From: Streptomyces pseudovenezuelae
GTDB taxonomy: Bacteria > Actinomycetota > Actinomycetes > Streptomycetales > Streptomycetaceae
DNA: 64,000 bases
Assembly: GCF_001513955.1 (NCBI RefSeq)
Contig: NZ_KQ948144.1
Coordinates: 1,133,076-1,197,075 of the forward strand
Reading direction: 5' to 3'
In this document: in pieces, positions 26,720 through 34,405 of the stretch
Layout of the letters: each line of letters starts with the position of its first letter
Numbering within the stretch: the stretch's first letter is position 1
The notes under the pieces: generated by a model
The model's database searches: none
The model's input: the letters and a program-made list of their open reading frames with translations, nothing else
Told to the model about the DNA's origin: nothing
Made by a program: the position numbers and the translations under genes

Positions 26720-27982
26720 ATGAACCACGCACCGCGTACCCGCACCGTCGTCAGCTGCACGCTGCTGGTGATCGCCCTCGGCGCGAGCGCCACCGCCTGC
26801 GGGTCCGACGGGAACCCGCTGGCGGCCACGCCGTACGACGCGGCGGACCAGATCGCCTTCAACGCGCCCACGGGCGACGACAAGAAGGCCGACCCGGACA
26901 AGCCGCTGGAGGTGACCGCCGAGGACGACGACGGCCGCATCACCGACGTCACCGCCACGGACGCCACAGGCCGCTATGTGGCGGGCGAACTCTCCGACGA
27001 CGGCACCCGCTGGCACAGCACCTCCCCGCTGGCCGCAAACGCCCACTACACCGTCCGGGTGAGCACCGAGGACGAGGACGGGGCACCCGGCCGCAAGGTC
27101 CTCGACTTCGACACCAGCAAACCCCTGGGCAAGACGCGCCTGAACGTCACCTTCGGCCCCAAGGCGGGCACGTACGGCGTCGGCCAGCCCATCACCGCCA
27201 AGCTGGACAGGCCCGTCAAGGACAAGGCCCAGCGGGCCGTCGTCGAGCGTGCCCTCAGGGTGGACTCCACGCCCGCCGTGCCGGGCGCCTGGCACTGGGT
27301 GGACGACAAGGAACTCCACTACCGCCCCAAGGAGTACTGGCCCGCCCACGCCACCGTCCAGGTCCGCAGCGACCTGGAGGGCATCAAGATCGGCGACCGG
27401 CTCTGGGGCGGCAAGGGCAAGTCCCTGAAGCTGACCACCGGGGACCGCATCATCGCCGTGACGGACGCCGCCTCGCACTCGATGACGGTGTACCGGAACA
27501 ACGAGGTCATCAAGGAGCTCCCGGTCACCACCGGCAAGCCCGGCTTCGACACCCGCAACGGCGTCAAGGTCGTGCTGGGCAAGGAGTACTTCGTACGTAT
27601 GCGCGGAACCAGCATCGGCATCGCCGAGGGCTCCTCGGAGTCGTACGACCTCCCGGTGTACTACGCCACCCGCGTCACCTGGAGCGGCGAGTACGTCCAC
27701 GCCGCCCCCTGGTCGGTCGGCTCCCAGGGCTACGCCAACGTCAGCCACGGCTGCACCGGCATGAGCACGTCCAATGCCGAGTGGTTCTTCGACACCGTCC
27801 ACGAGGGCGACGTGGTCCAGGTCGTCAACTCGGAGGGCCACACCATGGAGACCTTCGGCAACGGCTTCGGGGACTGGAACCTGGACTGGAAGAAGTGGCG
27901 CGAGGGCAGCGCCCTGGTGGCCGGCACCCCGGACGCCCCGAGCGCGGCACAGCAGGCCAGACTGAGGCCGGAGAGCGTCTAG
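26720..27982 (+). CDS. L,D-transpeptidase lipoprotein with Ig-like domains (YkuD family)
   Basis: This 420-residue exported enzyme has a lipobox at SATAC (lipidated Cys27). One or two immunoglobulin-like domains (about 60-265) precede the YkuD catalytic domain (about 265-395), in which SHGCTGM contains the active-site Cys (about residue 345) and its His. Such enzymes make 3-3 peptidoglycan cross-links, which are abundant in actinobacteria. The layout matches mycobacterial LdtMt2-type proteins. TAGCGT (26708-26713) lies six bases before the ATG, and no Shine-Dalgarno is seen, so the mRNA may be nearly leaderless. It sits between ctaF and the receiver-like gene. Confidence 0.92.
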   Translation: MNHAPRTRTVVSCTLLVIALGASATACGSDGNPLAATPYDAADQIAFNAPTGDDKKADPDKPLEVTAEDDDGRITDVTATDATGRYVAGELSDDGTRWHSTSPLAANAHYTVRVSTEDEDGAPGRKVLDFDTSKPLGKTRLNVTFGPKAGTYGVGQPITAKLDRPVKDKAQRAVVERALRVDSTPAVPGAWHWVDDKELHYRPKEYWPAHATVQVRSDLEGIKIGDRLWGGKGKSLKLTTGDRIIAVTDAASHSMTVYRNNEVIKELPVTTGKPGFDTRNGVKVVLGKEYFVRMRGTSIGIAEGSSESYDLPVYYATRVTWSGEYVHAAPWSVGSQGYANVSHGCTGMSTSNAEWFFDTVHEGDVVQVVNSEGHTMETFGNGFGDWNLDWKKWREGSALVAGTPDAPSAAQQARLRPESV

Positions 27983-28009
27983 AGCGGGGCTCGGGGGCAG
28001 CGCCCGCTC

Positions 28010-28060
28010 AGGGGTGCGGGGAACTGCGCGACCGGCCATGGACGGCCCGCAGTCGCCCGA
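28010..28060 (+). repeat. Copy of the dispersed GCGGGGAACTGCGCG repeat
   Basis: AGGGGTGCGGGGAACTGCGC followed by GACCGGCC (28010-28037) is another copy of the dispersed repeat. It lies in the 99-bp spacer between the convergent L,D-transpeptidase and receiver-like genes, where it may help end transcription. CATGGACGGCCCGCAGTCGC follows it. Confidence 0.7.
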
Positions 28061-28081
28061 ACCGCAGAAGCCTCCGAGTTC

Positions 28082-28483
28082 CTAGGCGCTCAAGGCCTTC
28101 CGGTCCCGCAGCAAAGAGGCCAGGGCCGAGGCGAACTCCACCGGATCCACCGGATGGGTCACCGCCCCCTCCGCCCGGCTCCACGTGGCCAGCCACGCGT
28201 CCTGCGGCCGCCCGATCAGCAGCAGCACCGGCGGGCAGTCGAACACCTCGTCCTTGATCTGCCGGCACAGGCCCATGCCGCCCATCGGCACGGCCTCCCC
28301 GTCCAGCACACAGACGTCGATCCCGCCCTTGTCCAGCTCCTTCAGCACCGCGGCGGGCGTGGCGCACTCCAGGAACTCGACCAACGGGACGTCCGGGGCC
28401 GGTCGCCGGCCGGCGGCCAGCCGCACCTGCTCGCGGGTGTTGGAATCGTCGCTGTAGACCAGCACCGTGGCGGTCGGCTGCAT
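28082..28483 (-). CDS. Stand-alone atypical receiver-like protein
   Basis: This 133-residue protein has a CheY-like fold with no output domain. The acidic pair (VLVYSDDSN) and an Asp at the phospho-acceptor position (DVCVLDGEAVPMGGMGL) are present. The conserved Thr/Ser region reads LLLIGRPQD and the usual Lys-Pro is replaced by THPVDP, so normal phosphotransfer chemistry is doubtful. The ATG has GGAGGAAC just upstream. It is transcribed away from ctaE, sharing about 145 bp of upstream DNA with it. A role in respiratory gene control is only suggested by position. Confidence 0.8.
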   Translation of the reverse strand: MQPTATVLVYSDDSNTREQVRLAAGRRPAPDVPLVEFLECATPAAVLKELDKGGIDVCVLDGEAVPMGGMGLCRQIKDEVFDCPPVLLLIGRPQDAWLATWSRAEGAVTHPVDPVEFASALASLLRDRKALSA

Positions 28484-28541
28484 TGTTCCTCCGTGACGTC
28501 AGCGTCGTAAGGACAGGCCCGTTGGGCCGGATGCTACTCCC

Positions 28542-28569
28542 TTGAACACCACGTCAACACCGGTATGGA
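28542..28569 (+). promoter_or_regulatory. Possible ctaE promoter
   Basis: TTGAAC (28542-28547), a 16-bp spacer and TATGGA (28564-28569) resemble a vegetative promoter about 60 bp upstream of the ctaE start. An alternative -10, CATAAT (28625-28630), overlaps the palindrome at the start codon and would give a leaderless mRNA from GTG 28638. The sequence cannot decide between them. Confidence 0.4.
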
Positions 28570-28617
28570 GCAGGGAGACACTCCGAACGGCACCCCCCGG
28601 GGTGAGGGCGGGATAAG

Positions 28618-28638
28618 CGACCGACATAATGTCGGTCG
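28618..28638. promoter_or_regulatory. Perfect 21-bp palindrome over the ctaE start codon
   Basis: CGACCGACAT (28618-28627) and ATGTCGGTCG (28629-28638) are perfect arms around one central base. The ATG of ctaE is bases 28629-28631. The palindrome could be a repressor operator placed over the start, or an RNA hairpin that hides the initiation site. It looks too symmetric to be chance in a 145-bp spacer. Confidence 0.6.
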
Positions 28639-29249
28639 TGGCGACAGCAACGACAGACACAACCGGGCACGCGCACCCATCGGTCAACCGGCCGAACCTC
28701 ACCAGCGTCGGAACCATCATCTGGCTGAGTTCCGAGCTGATGTTCTTCGCGGCCCTCTTCGCGATGTACTTCACCCTGCGATCGGTGACGGGTCCTGATC
28801 ACTGGAAGGAAATGGCGTCCAGCCTGAACTTCCCGTTCTCGGCGACGAACACCACGATCCTGGTGCTTTCCTCTCTCACCTGCCAGCTCGGCGTCTTCGC
28901 CGCCGAGCGCGGTGACGTGAAGAAGCTCCGGGGCTGGTTCATCATCACCTTCATCATGGGCGCGATCTTCATCGGCGGTCAGATCTACGAGTACACCGAG
29001 CTGGTGAAGAAGGACGGGCTCTCGCTCTCCTCCGATCCGTACGGCTCGGTGTTCTACCTGACCACCGGCTTCCACGGCATGCACGTGACGGGCGGCCTCA
29101 TCGCGTTCCTGTTCGTTCTCGGGCGTACCTACGCGGCCAAGAGGTTCACCCACGAGCAGGCGACCGCGGCCATCGTCGTGTCCTACTACTGGCACTTCGT
29201 CGACGTCGTCTGGATCGGCCTCTTCGCCACGATCTACATGATCAAGTAG
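28629..29249 (+). CDS. ctaE: Cytochrome c oxidase subunit III (CtaE)
   Basis: This 206-residue subunit has five predicted membrane helices, in keeping with actinobacterial forms that lack the first two helices. Conserved blocks include [26 protein letters not shown] and [13 protein letters not shown]. It stabilises the oxidase core. I keep ATG 28629 ([10 protein letters not shown]); GTG 28638 is an alternative, and neither has a Shine-Dalgarno nearby. It is first in ctaE-qcrC-qcrA-qcrB, with qcrC following after 60 bp. A perfect palindrome lies over the start. Confidence 0.95.
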   Translation: MSVVATATTDTTGHAHPSVNRPNLTSVGTIIWLSSELMFFAALFAMYFTLRSVTGPDHWKEMASSLNFPFSATNTTILVLSSLTCQLGVFAAERGDVKKLRGWFIITFIMGAIFIGGQIYEYTELVKKDGLSLSSDPYGSVFYLTTGFHGMHVTGGLIAFLFVLGRTYAAKRFTHEQATAAIVVSYYWHFVDVVWIGLFATIYMIK

Positions 29250-29309
29250 CCGGGCCCGCTCCCGACATCGCAAGCATCGACGCAGAAGATCCTGACACCG
29301 GGGTAATCC

Positions 29310-30119
29310 GTGAAAAAGCTCTCCGCACGACGACGCCACCCGCTGGCGGCGCTCGTCGTCCTACTCCTCGCGCTGGCATGCACCGGGGGGCTGTACGCCG
29401 TGTTCGCCCCCGCGGACAAGGCGAAGGCAGATGAAACCGCCCAGTCCCTGGCCATCGACGAGGGCAAGAAGCTCTACGCCGTAGGCTGTGCCAGCTGCCA
29501 CGGCACCGGCGGTCAGGGATCCTCCGACGGCCCGAGCCTCGTCGGCGTGGGCGCCGCGGCCGTCGACTTCCAGGTCGGCACCGGACGCATGCCGGCCCAG
29601 CAGCCGGGCGCGCAGATTCCGCGCAAGAAGGTCATCTACACGCAGGCCGAGATCGACCAGCTGGCCGCGTACATCTCCTCGCTGGGTGCCGGTCCGTCCG
29701 TCCCGACCGAGGCGCAGTACGGCCCCGACGGCGCCGACATCGCCAAGGGCGGCGAGCTGTTCCGTGACAACTGCACGCAGTGCCACAACTTCACCGGCAA
29801 GGGTGGCGCGCTGACGCACGGCAAGTTCGCGCCGAGCCTCGAAGGTGTCTCTCCGAAGCACATCTACGAGGCCATGCAGACCGGCCCGCAGAACATGCCG
29901 TCGTTCCCCGACACCACGCTGTCGGAGCAGAACAAGAAGGACATCATCGCGTACCTGAACGCGGTCAACGGCGACGACACCGTGAGCCCCGGCGGCCTTG
30001 AGCTGGGCGGTCTCGGCCCGGTCTCCGAAGGCCTGTTCGCCTGGATCTTCGGCCTCGGCGCGCTGATCGCGGTCGCCGTCTGGGTCGCCGCTCGGACCGC
30101 AAAGGCCAAGAAGTCATGA
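29310..30119 (+). CDS. qcrC: Diheme cytochrome c subunit of the bcc complex (QcrC)
   Basis: This 269-residue protein has an N-terminal membrane anchor (residues about 10-35), two cytochrome c domains with CxxCH motifs (CASCHGTGGQG and CTQCHNFTGKG) and a C-terminal transmembrane helix (FAWIFGLGALIAVAVWVAA). It replaces soluble cytochrome c by linking complex III directly to the aa3 oxidase, as in the actinobacterial supercomplex. GTG start. The stop overlaps qcrA as ATGA. Confidence 0.96.
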   Translation: MKKLSARRRHPLAALVVLLLALACTGGLYAVFAPADKAKADETAQSLAIDEGKKLYAVGCASCHGTGGQGSSDGPSLVGVGAAAVDFQVGTGRMPAQQPGAQIPRKKVIYTQAEIDQLAAYISSLGAGPSVPTEAQYGPDGADIAKGGELFRDNCTQCHNFTGKGGALTHGKFAPSLEGVSPKHIYEAMQTGPQNMPSFPDTTLSEQNKKDIIAYLNAVNGDDTVSPGGLELGGLGPVSEGLFAWIFGLGALIAVAVWVAARTAKAKKS

Positions 30120-31171
30120 GTAGCCAAGACATTCCAGAAGAGAACCTGCCCGCAGAGCAGGACGCGCACGGCGCGGTAGGCGTCGCGGACGACAAGAACC
30201 CGTTCGCGGACCCCGGTCTCCCGCCCCACGAGCACCGGGTGCAGGACATCGACGAGCGGGCCGCCAGGCGGTCCGAGCGCACGGTGGCCATGCTGTTCAC
30301 GGTGTCGATGCTGGCCACCGTCGGGTTCATCGCCTCGTACGTGGGCATCCCCCACGACAAGTCGATCTTCGTCTTCCCGATCGGGCACATCAACGCGCTC
30401 AACTTCGCGCTGGGTCTGACCCTCGGTCTCGCCCTCTTCGCGATCGGCGCGGGCGCGGTCCACTGGGCCCGCACCCTGATGTCCGACGAGGAGGTCGCCG
30501 ACGAGCGTCACCCGATCGAGGCGCCGCCCGAGGTCCGCGCGAAGGTCCACGCGGACTTCAAGCAGGGTGCCAAGGAGTCGGCGCTCGGCCGGCGCAAGCT
30601 GATCCGCAACACGATGTTCGGCGCGCTGGCCCTGTTCCCGCTCTCCGGCGTCATGCTGCTGCGCGACCTCGGTCCGCTGCCCGGCACGAAGCTCCGCCAC
30701 ACCATGTGGCGCAAGGGCCTGCAGCTCGTCAACATGAACACCAACGAGCCGCTGCGTCCCTCCGACGTCGCGGTCGGCTCGCTGACCTTCGCCAAGCCCG
30801 AGGGCCTGGAGGAGCACGACGAGGAGTTCCAGACCGAGATCGCCAAGGCCGCCCTGATGATCGTCCGCATCCAGCCGGACAACATCAAGGACAAGCGCGA
30901 GCTCGAGTGGTCGTACGAGGGAATCGTCGCGTACTCGAAGATCTGCACCCACGTGGGCTGCCCGATCTCCCTGTACGAGCAGCAGACACACCACGTGCTC
31001 TGCCCCTGCCACCAGTCCACCTTCGACCTCTCCGACGGTGCCCGGGTGATCTTCGGCCCCGCCGGTCACGCCCTGCCGCAGCTGCGCATCGGCGTGAACG
31101 ACCAGGGCTACCTCGAAGCGCTCGGCGACTTCGACGAGCCTGTCGGTCCTGCATTCTGGGAGCGCGGATGA
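30116..31171 (+). CDS. qcrA: Rieske iron-sulfur subunit of the bcc complex (QcrA)
   Basis: This 351-residue actinobacterial Rieske protein has a charged N-terminal tail, three membrane helices (about 60-200) and a C-terminal Rieske domain. The 2Fe-2S ligands are in CTHVGCPI and CPCHQSTFDL. It carries electrons from quinol to QcrC. ATG 30116 overlaps the qcrC stop, and the TGA overlaps the qcrB start as ATGA, so translation is coupled through the operon. Confidence 0.96.
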   Translation: MSSQDIPEENLPAEQDAHGAVGVADDKNPFADPGLPPHEHRVQDIDERAARRSERTVAMLFTVSMLATVGFIASYVGIPHDKSIFVFPIGHINALNFALGLTLGLALFAIGAGAVHWARTLMSDEEVADERHPIEAPPEVRAKVHADFKQGAKESALGRRKLIRNTMFGALALFPLSGVMLLRDLGPLPGTKLRHTMWRKGLQLVNMNTNEPLRPSDVAVGSLTFAKPEGLEEHDEEFQTEIAKAALMIVRIQPDNIKDKRELEWSYEGIVAYSKICTHVGCPISLYEQQTHHVLCPCHQSTFDLSDGARVIFGPAGHALPQLRIGVNDQGYLEALGDFDEPVGPAFWERG

Positions 31172-32805
31172 GCACTAACGAGTCCTCCGAGTCCCGCGCA
31201 CGCGGGAAGGCGCCGGCCGGCGAGCGCGTCGCCGACTGGGCCGACGGACGGCTGGGGATCTACTCCCTGGCCAAGTCCAACATGCGCAAGATCTTCCCCG
31301 ACCACTGGTCGTTCATGCTGGGTGAGGTCTGCCTCTACAGCTTCATCATCATCATCCTCACGGGTGTGTACCTGACGCTGTTCTTCCACCCGTCGATGAA
31401 CGAGGTGGAGTACCACGGCAGCTACGTCCCGCTGCAGGGACAGCTGATGTCCGAGGCGTTCAACTCGACCATGCACATCTCCTTCGATGTGCGCGGTGGT
31501 CTGCTGATCCGGCAGATCCACCACTGGGCGGCGCTGATCTTCCTCGCCGGCATGTTCGTGCACATGATGCGGGTGTTCTTCACGGGCGCGTTCCGCAAGC
31601 CGCGTGAGGTCAACTGGCTGTTCGGCTTCCTGCTGTTCGTCCTCGGCATGTTCACCGGCTTCACCGGTTACTCGCTGCCGGACGACCTGCTCTCCGGCAC
31701 CGGTGTCCGCTTCATGGAGGGCGCGATCCTGTCCGTGCCGGTCGTCGGCACGTACCTGTCGTTCTTCCTGTTCGGCGGAGAGTTCCCGGGCGGCGACTTC
31801 GTGGCCCGCTTCTACTCGATCCACGTCCTGCTGCTGCCGGGCATCATGCTCGGCCTGCTGGTGGCGCACCTGATCCTGGTCTTCTACCACAAGCACACGC
31901 AGTTCGCGGGTCCCGGCAAGACCAACAACAACGTGGTCGGCATGCCGCTGCTGCCGGTCTACATGGCCAAGGCCGGAGGCTTCTTCTTCCTGGTCTTCGG
32001 TGTCATCGCGGCCATCGCGGCGATCGCCTCGATCAACCCGATCTGGTCGATGGGCCCCTACCGTCCCGACCAGGTGTCCACGGGCGCCCAGCCGGACTGG
32101 TACATGGGCTTCTCCGAGGGCCTGATCCGTGTCATGCCGGGCTGGGAGATCAACTTCTGGGGTCACACGCTCGTCCTGGGTGTGTTCATCCCGCTGGTGA
32201 TCTTCCCGCTGGTCCTGGTCGCGATCGCGGTCTACCCGTTCATCGAGTCCTGGGTCACCGGCGACAAGCGCGAGCACCACATCCTGGACCGCCCGCGCAA
32301 CGCGCCGACGCGTACGGCCTTCGGTGTCGCGTGGATCACCTGGTACATGGTGCTGCTGATCGGTGGTGGAAACGACCTCTGGGCCACCCACTTCCACCTG
32401 TCGATCAACGCCATCACCTGGTTCGTCCGGGTCGCGTTCTTCGTCGCCCCGGTCCTGGCGTTCGTCGCCACCAAGCGGATCTGCCTCGGCCTCCAGCGCC
32501 GCGACAAGGACAAGGTGCTGCACGGCCGCGAGTCCGGCATCATCAAGCGCCTGCCGCACGGTGAGTTCATCGAGGTGCACGAGCCGCTCAGCCAGGAGCA
32601 GCTGCACACGCTCACGGCGCACGAGCAGTACGCGCCGGCCGCGATCGGCGCCACGGTCGACGAGAACGGCGTCGAGCGCAAGGTGAAGGGCGCCGAGAAG
32701 CTGCGCGCCAAGCTGAGCGAGGCGTACTACGGCGAGGAGTCCCAGATCCCCAAGCCGACCGTCGAGGAGTACAAGGAGATCACGAGCGGCCACGGCCACC
32801 ACTGA
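31168..32805 (+). CDS. qcrB: Cytochrome b subunit of the bcc complex (QcrB)
   Basis: This 545-residue polytopic protein has heme-binding His in HHWAALIFLAGMFVHMMRVF and in FYSIHVLLLPGIMLGLLVAHL. The quinol-oxidation site resembles the family PEWY motif, here in QPDWYMGFSEG (PDWY). A cytosolic tail of about 120 residues follows (RKVKGAEKLRAKLSEAYYGE), typical of actinobacterial QcrB. It oxidises menaquinol in the bcc-aa3 supercomplex. ATG 31168 overlaps the qcrA stop. A perfect terminator follows at 32841-32872. Confidence 0.96.
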   Translation: MSTNESSESRARGKAPAGERVADWADGRLGIYSLAKSNMRKIFPDHWSFMLGEVCLYSFIIIILTGVYLTLFFHPSMNEVEYHGSYVPLQGQLMSEAFNSTMHISFDVRGGLLIRQIHHWAALIFLAGMFVHMMRVFFTGAFRKPREVNWLFGFLLFVLGMFTGFTGYSLPDDLLSGTGVRFMEGAILSVPVVGTYLSFFLFGGEFPGGDFVARFYSIHVLLLPGIMLGLLVAHLILVFYHKHTQFAGPGKTNNNVVGMPLLPVYMAKAGGFFFLVFGVIAAIAAIASINPIWSMGPYRPDQVSTGAQPDWYMGFSEGLIRVMPGWEINFWGHTLVLGVFIPLVIFPLVLVAIAVYPFIESWVTGDKREHHILDRPRNAPTRTAFGVAWITWYMVLLIGGGNDLWATHFHLSINAITWFVRVAFFVAPVLAFVATKRICLGLQRRDKDKVLHGRESGIIKRLPHGEFIEVHEPLSQEQLHTLTAHEQYAPAAIGATVDENGVERKVKGAEKLRAKLSEAYYGEESQIPKPTVEEYKEITSGHGHH

Positions 32806-32840
32806 TCACTGCTTGTCGCTGCGCTCGCCACGCGCGGTCG

Positions 32841-32872
32841 AAGGGCCCGTCCGGTACACCGGACGGGCCCTT
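32841..32872 (+). terminator. Terminator after the qcr operon
   Basis: Perfect 15-base arms at 32841-32855 and 32858-32872 (core GGGCCCGTCCGG) with a TTT at the end form a strong intrinsic terminator about 35 bp after qcrB. A second, weaker GTCCG/CGGAC pair occurs at about 32947-32964. Confidence 0.88.
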
Positions 32873-32912
32873 TGCCGTGCCATGGGTGCGGCTGGGTGGG
32901 GGCGGGCGCCTT

Positions 32913-32933
32913 CGCGCAGTTCCCCGCGCCCCT
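32913..32933 (-). repeat. Inverted copy of the dispersed repeat
   Basis: CGCGCAGTTCCCCGCGCCCC at 32913-32932 is the reverse complement of the repeat seen at 23263 and 54066. It lies between qcrB and trpD, just after the qcr terminator. Confidence 0.75.
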
Positions 32934-33031
32934 GAACAAGGGCCCCGTCCGAACACCGGACGGGAGCCTGTGTCGTGCTGTGGGCTGGATAGGGTGTGGG
33001 GACGGTTTTCTACGACATCTGGAGCGGCCCC

Positions 33032-34096
33032 ATGAGCGCTGTGACCCCCGCTGGAGGCGACACCGCGGCGGGCCGTTCCTGGCCCGAGGTGTTGAACGGT
33101 CTGCTGTCCGGGCGGGACCAGGAGGCCGACGCCACGTTCTGGGCGCTGGACCGGATCATGCGTGGTGAGGCGACCGACGCCCAGATCGCCGGGTTCGTGG
33201 TGGCGCTGCGGGCCAAGGGCGAGACCGTCGAGGAGATCACCGGTCTGGTGCGGGCGATGTACGAGCACGCGAACGTGATCGAGGTGTCCGGCCCGACCGT
33301 CGACATCGTCGGCACCGGCGGCGACGGCGCGAAGACCGTGAACATCTCCACGATGTCCTCGATCGTCATCGCCGGCACCGGCGCCAAGGTCGTCAAGCAC
33401 GGCAACCGGGCCGCCTCCTCGGCCTCCGGCGCCTCCGACGTCCTGGAGAAGCTCGGCGTCAACCTGGAGTTGACCCCGCGGCGGGTGGCCGAGGTCGCCG
33501 AGGAAGCCGGGATCACCTTCTGCTTCGCCATCAAGTTCCACCCGGCGCTGCGCCATGTGGGCGCCGCCCGAGGCCAGTTGGGCATCCGCACGGTGTTCAA
33601 CGTCCTCGGTCCGCTGACCAACCCGGCCCGGGTGCGCGCCCAGGCGGTCGGCGTGGCCGATCCCCGCATGGCGCCGATCGTCGCGGGCGTCTTCGCCGAG
33701 CGCGGCAACTCCTCGCTGGTCTTCCGGGGCGACGACGGACTCGATGAGCTCACGACCACGTCGACCTCCCGCGTCTGGGTGGTCCGCGACGGCAAGGTGA
33801 CCGAGGAGAGCTTCGACCCCCGGGACGTCGGCATCGAGCGCGTCCCGGTGGAGGCCCTGCGCGGTGGCGACCCGTCGTACAACGCCGAGGTCGCGCGCCG
33901 GCTGCTGGACGGCGAGACGGGCCCGGTGCGAGACGCCGTGCTCCTGAACTCGGCGGCCGCCCTGGTCGCCCTGAATCCCGGCACCGGGACGCTGGCCGAA
34001 CAGCTGCGAGACCGGATGGACAAGGCGGCGGAGTCGATCGACTCGGGGGCGGCGAAGCGCGCCCTGGCCCGCTGGGTGGCCGCGAGCAACGCCTAG
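33032..34096 (+). CDS. trpD: Anthranilate phosphoribosyltransferase (TrpD)
   Basis: This 354-residue enzyme transfers phosphoribose from PRPP to anthranilate in tryptophan synthesis. The PRPP loop [36 protein letters not shown] and [17 protein letters not shown] are all present. ATG 33032 has TGGAG eight bases upstream. A TAGGGT box (32990-32995) is a likely -10. No other trp gene is adjacent, so this is a stand-alone trpD. A 13-bp perfect hairpin follows the stop. Confidence 0.95.
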   Translation: MSAVTPAGGDTAAGRSWPEVLNGLLSGRDQEADATFWALDRIMRGEATDAQIAGFVVALRAKGETVEEITGLVRAMYEHANVIEVSGPTVDIVGTGGDGAKTVNISTMSSIVIAGTGAKVVKHGNRAASSASGASDVLEKLGVNLELTPRRVAEVAEEAGITFCFAIKFHPALRHVGAARGQLGIRTVFNVLGPLTNPARVRAQAVGVADPRMAPIVAGVFAERGNSSLVFRGDDGLDELTTTSTSRVWVVRDGKVTEESFDPRDVGIERVPVEALRGGDPSYNAEVARRLLDGETGPVRDAVLLNSAAALVALNPGTGTLAEQLRDRMDKAAESIDSGAAKRALARWVAASNA

Positions 34097-34103
34097 CGGA
34101 CGG

Positions 34104-34143
34104 TCGCGGTCCCGCAGTTCGGACACGAGTTGCGGGACCGCGA
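34104..34143 (+). terminator. Terminator after trpD
   Basis: TCGCGGTCCCGCA (34104-34116) and TGCGGGACCGCGA (34131-34143) are perfect 13-base arms around a 14-base loop. It begins eight bases after the trpD stop and separates it from the riboswitch that follows. Confidence 0.82.
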
Positions 34144-34167
34144 TCACCTCACGTACGTTCCTGTACC

Positions 34168-34286
34168 AGGTCATGAGTGACAGTCATGAGGCCCCGGCCG
34201 ACTGTCCGGCAACCCTCCGTCCGTGGCGGGGTGCCCCGGGTGAAGACCAGGCCGTAGGCAGCGAGGTCTGCGGCAAGCGCGGATCC
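34168..34286 (+). ncRNA. SAM-IV riboswitch aptamer
   Basis: The sequence matches the conserved SAM-IV aptamer as I remember it: CATGAG at 34172-34177 and again at 34185-34190, the GCCCCGGCCGAC core from 34191, GGCAACCCTCC (34208-34218), GGGGTGCCCCGGGTGAAGACC (from about 34228) and the downstream GGTCTGCGGCAAGCGC element. SAM-IV RNAs occur in actinobacteria upstream of sulfur-metabolism genes and turn expression down when S-adenosylmethionine is abundant. It stands upstream of a mini-ORF and a class V aminotransferase gene. The exact boundaries are approximate. Confidence 0.9.
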
Positions 34287-34325
34287 CTCACGAACCAGGG
34301 ATCCTGGTCGTTCGAGGAGTCTTCC

Positions 34326-34346
34326 GTGAGCAAGCGAATGCGATAG
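34326..34346 (+). CDS. Six-codon ORF between the SAM-IV aptamer and the aminotransferase gene
   Basis: GTG AGC AAG CGA ATG CGA TAG encodes MSKRMR. GAGGAG (34314-34319) lies exactly six bases before the GTG, an ideal ribosome site. It is 59 bp upstream of the aminotransferase ATG. The placement after a riboswitch suggests that ligand binding may control translation or transcript stability through this ORF. It has no Cys; one internal Met is present. Chance occurrence is possible but the Shine-Dalgarno is notable. Confidence 0.5.
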   Translation: MSKRMR

Positions 34347-34405
34347 GGCGCCGAGCCCCGCCTCCGCACACCCATCTCACCCTTCACTTTTCACGGGAGA
34401 CCCCC

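Noticed and set aside
28010..28060. Possible small RNA between the convergent transpeptidase and receiver genes
   Set aside because: The sequence is better explained as a dispersed repeat copy; no promoter is visible.
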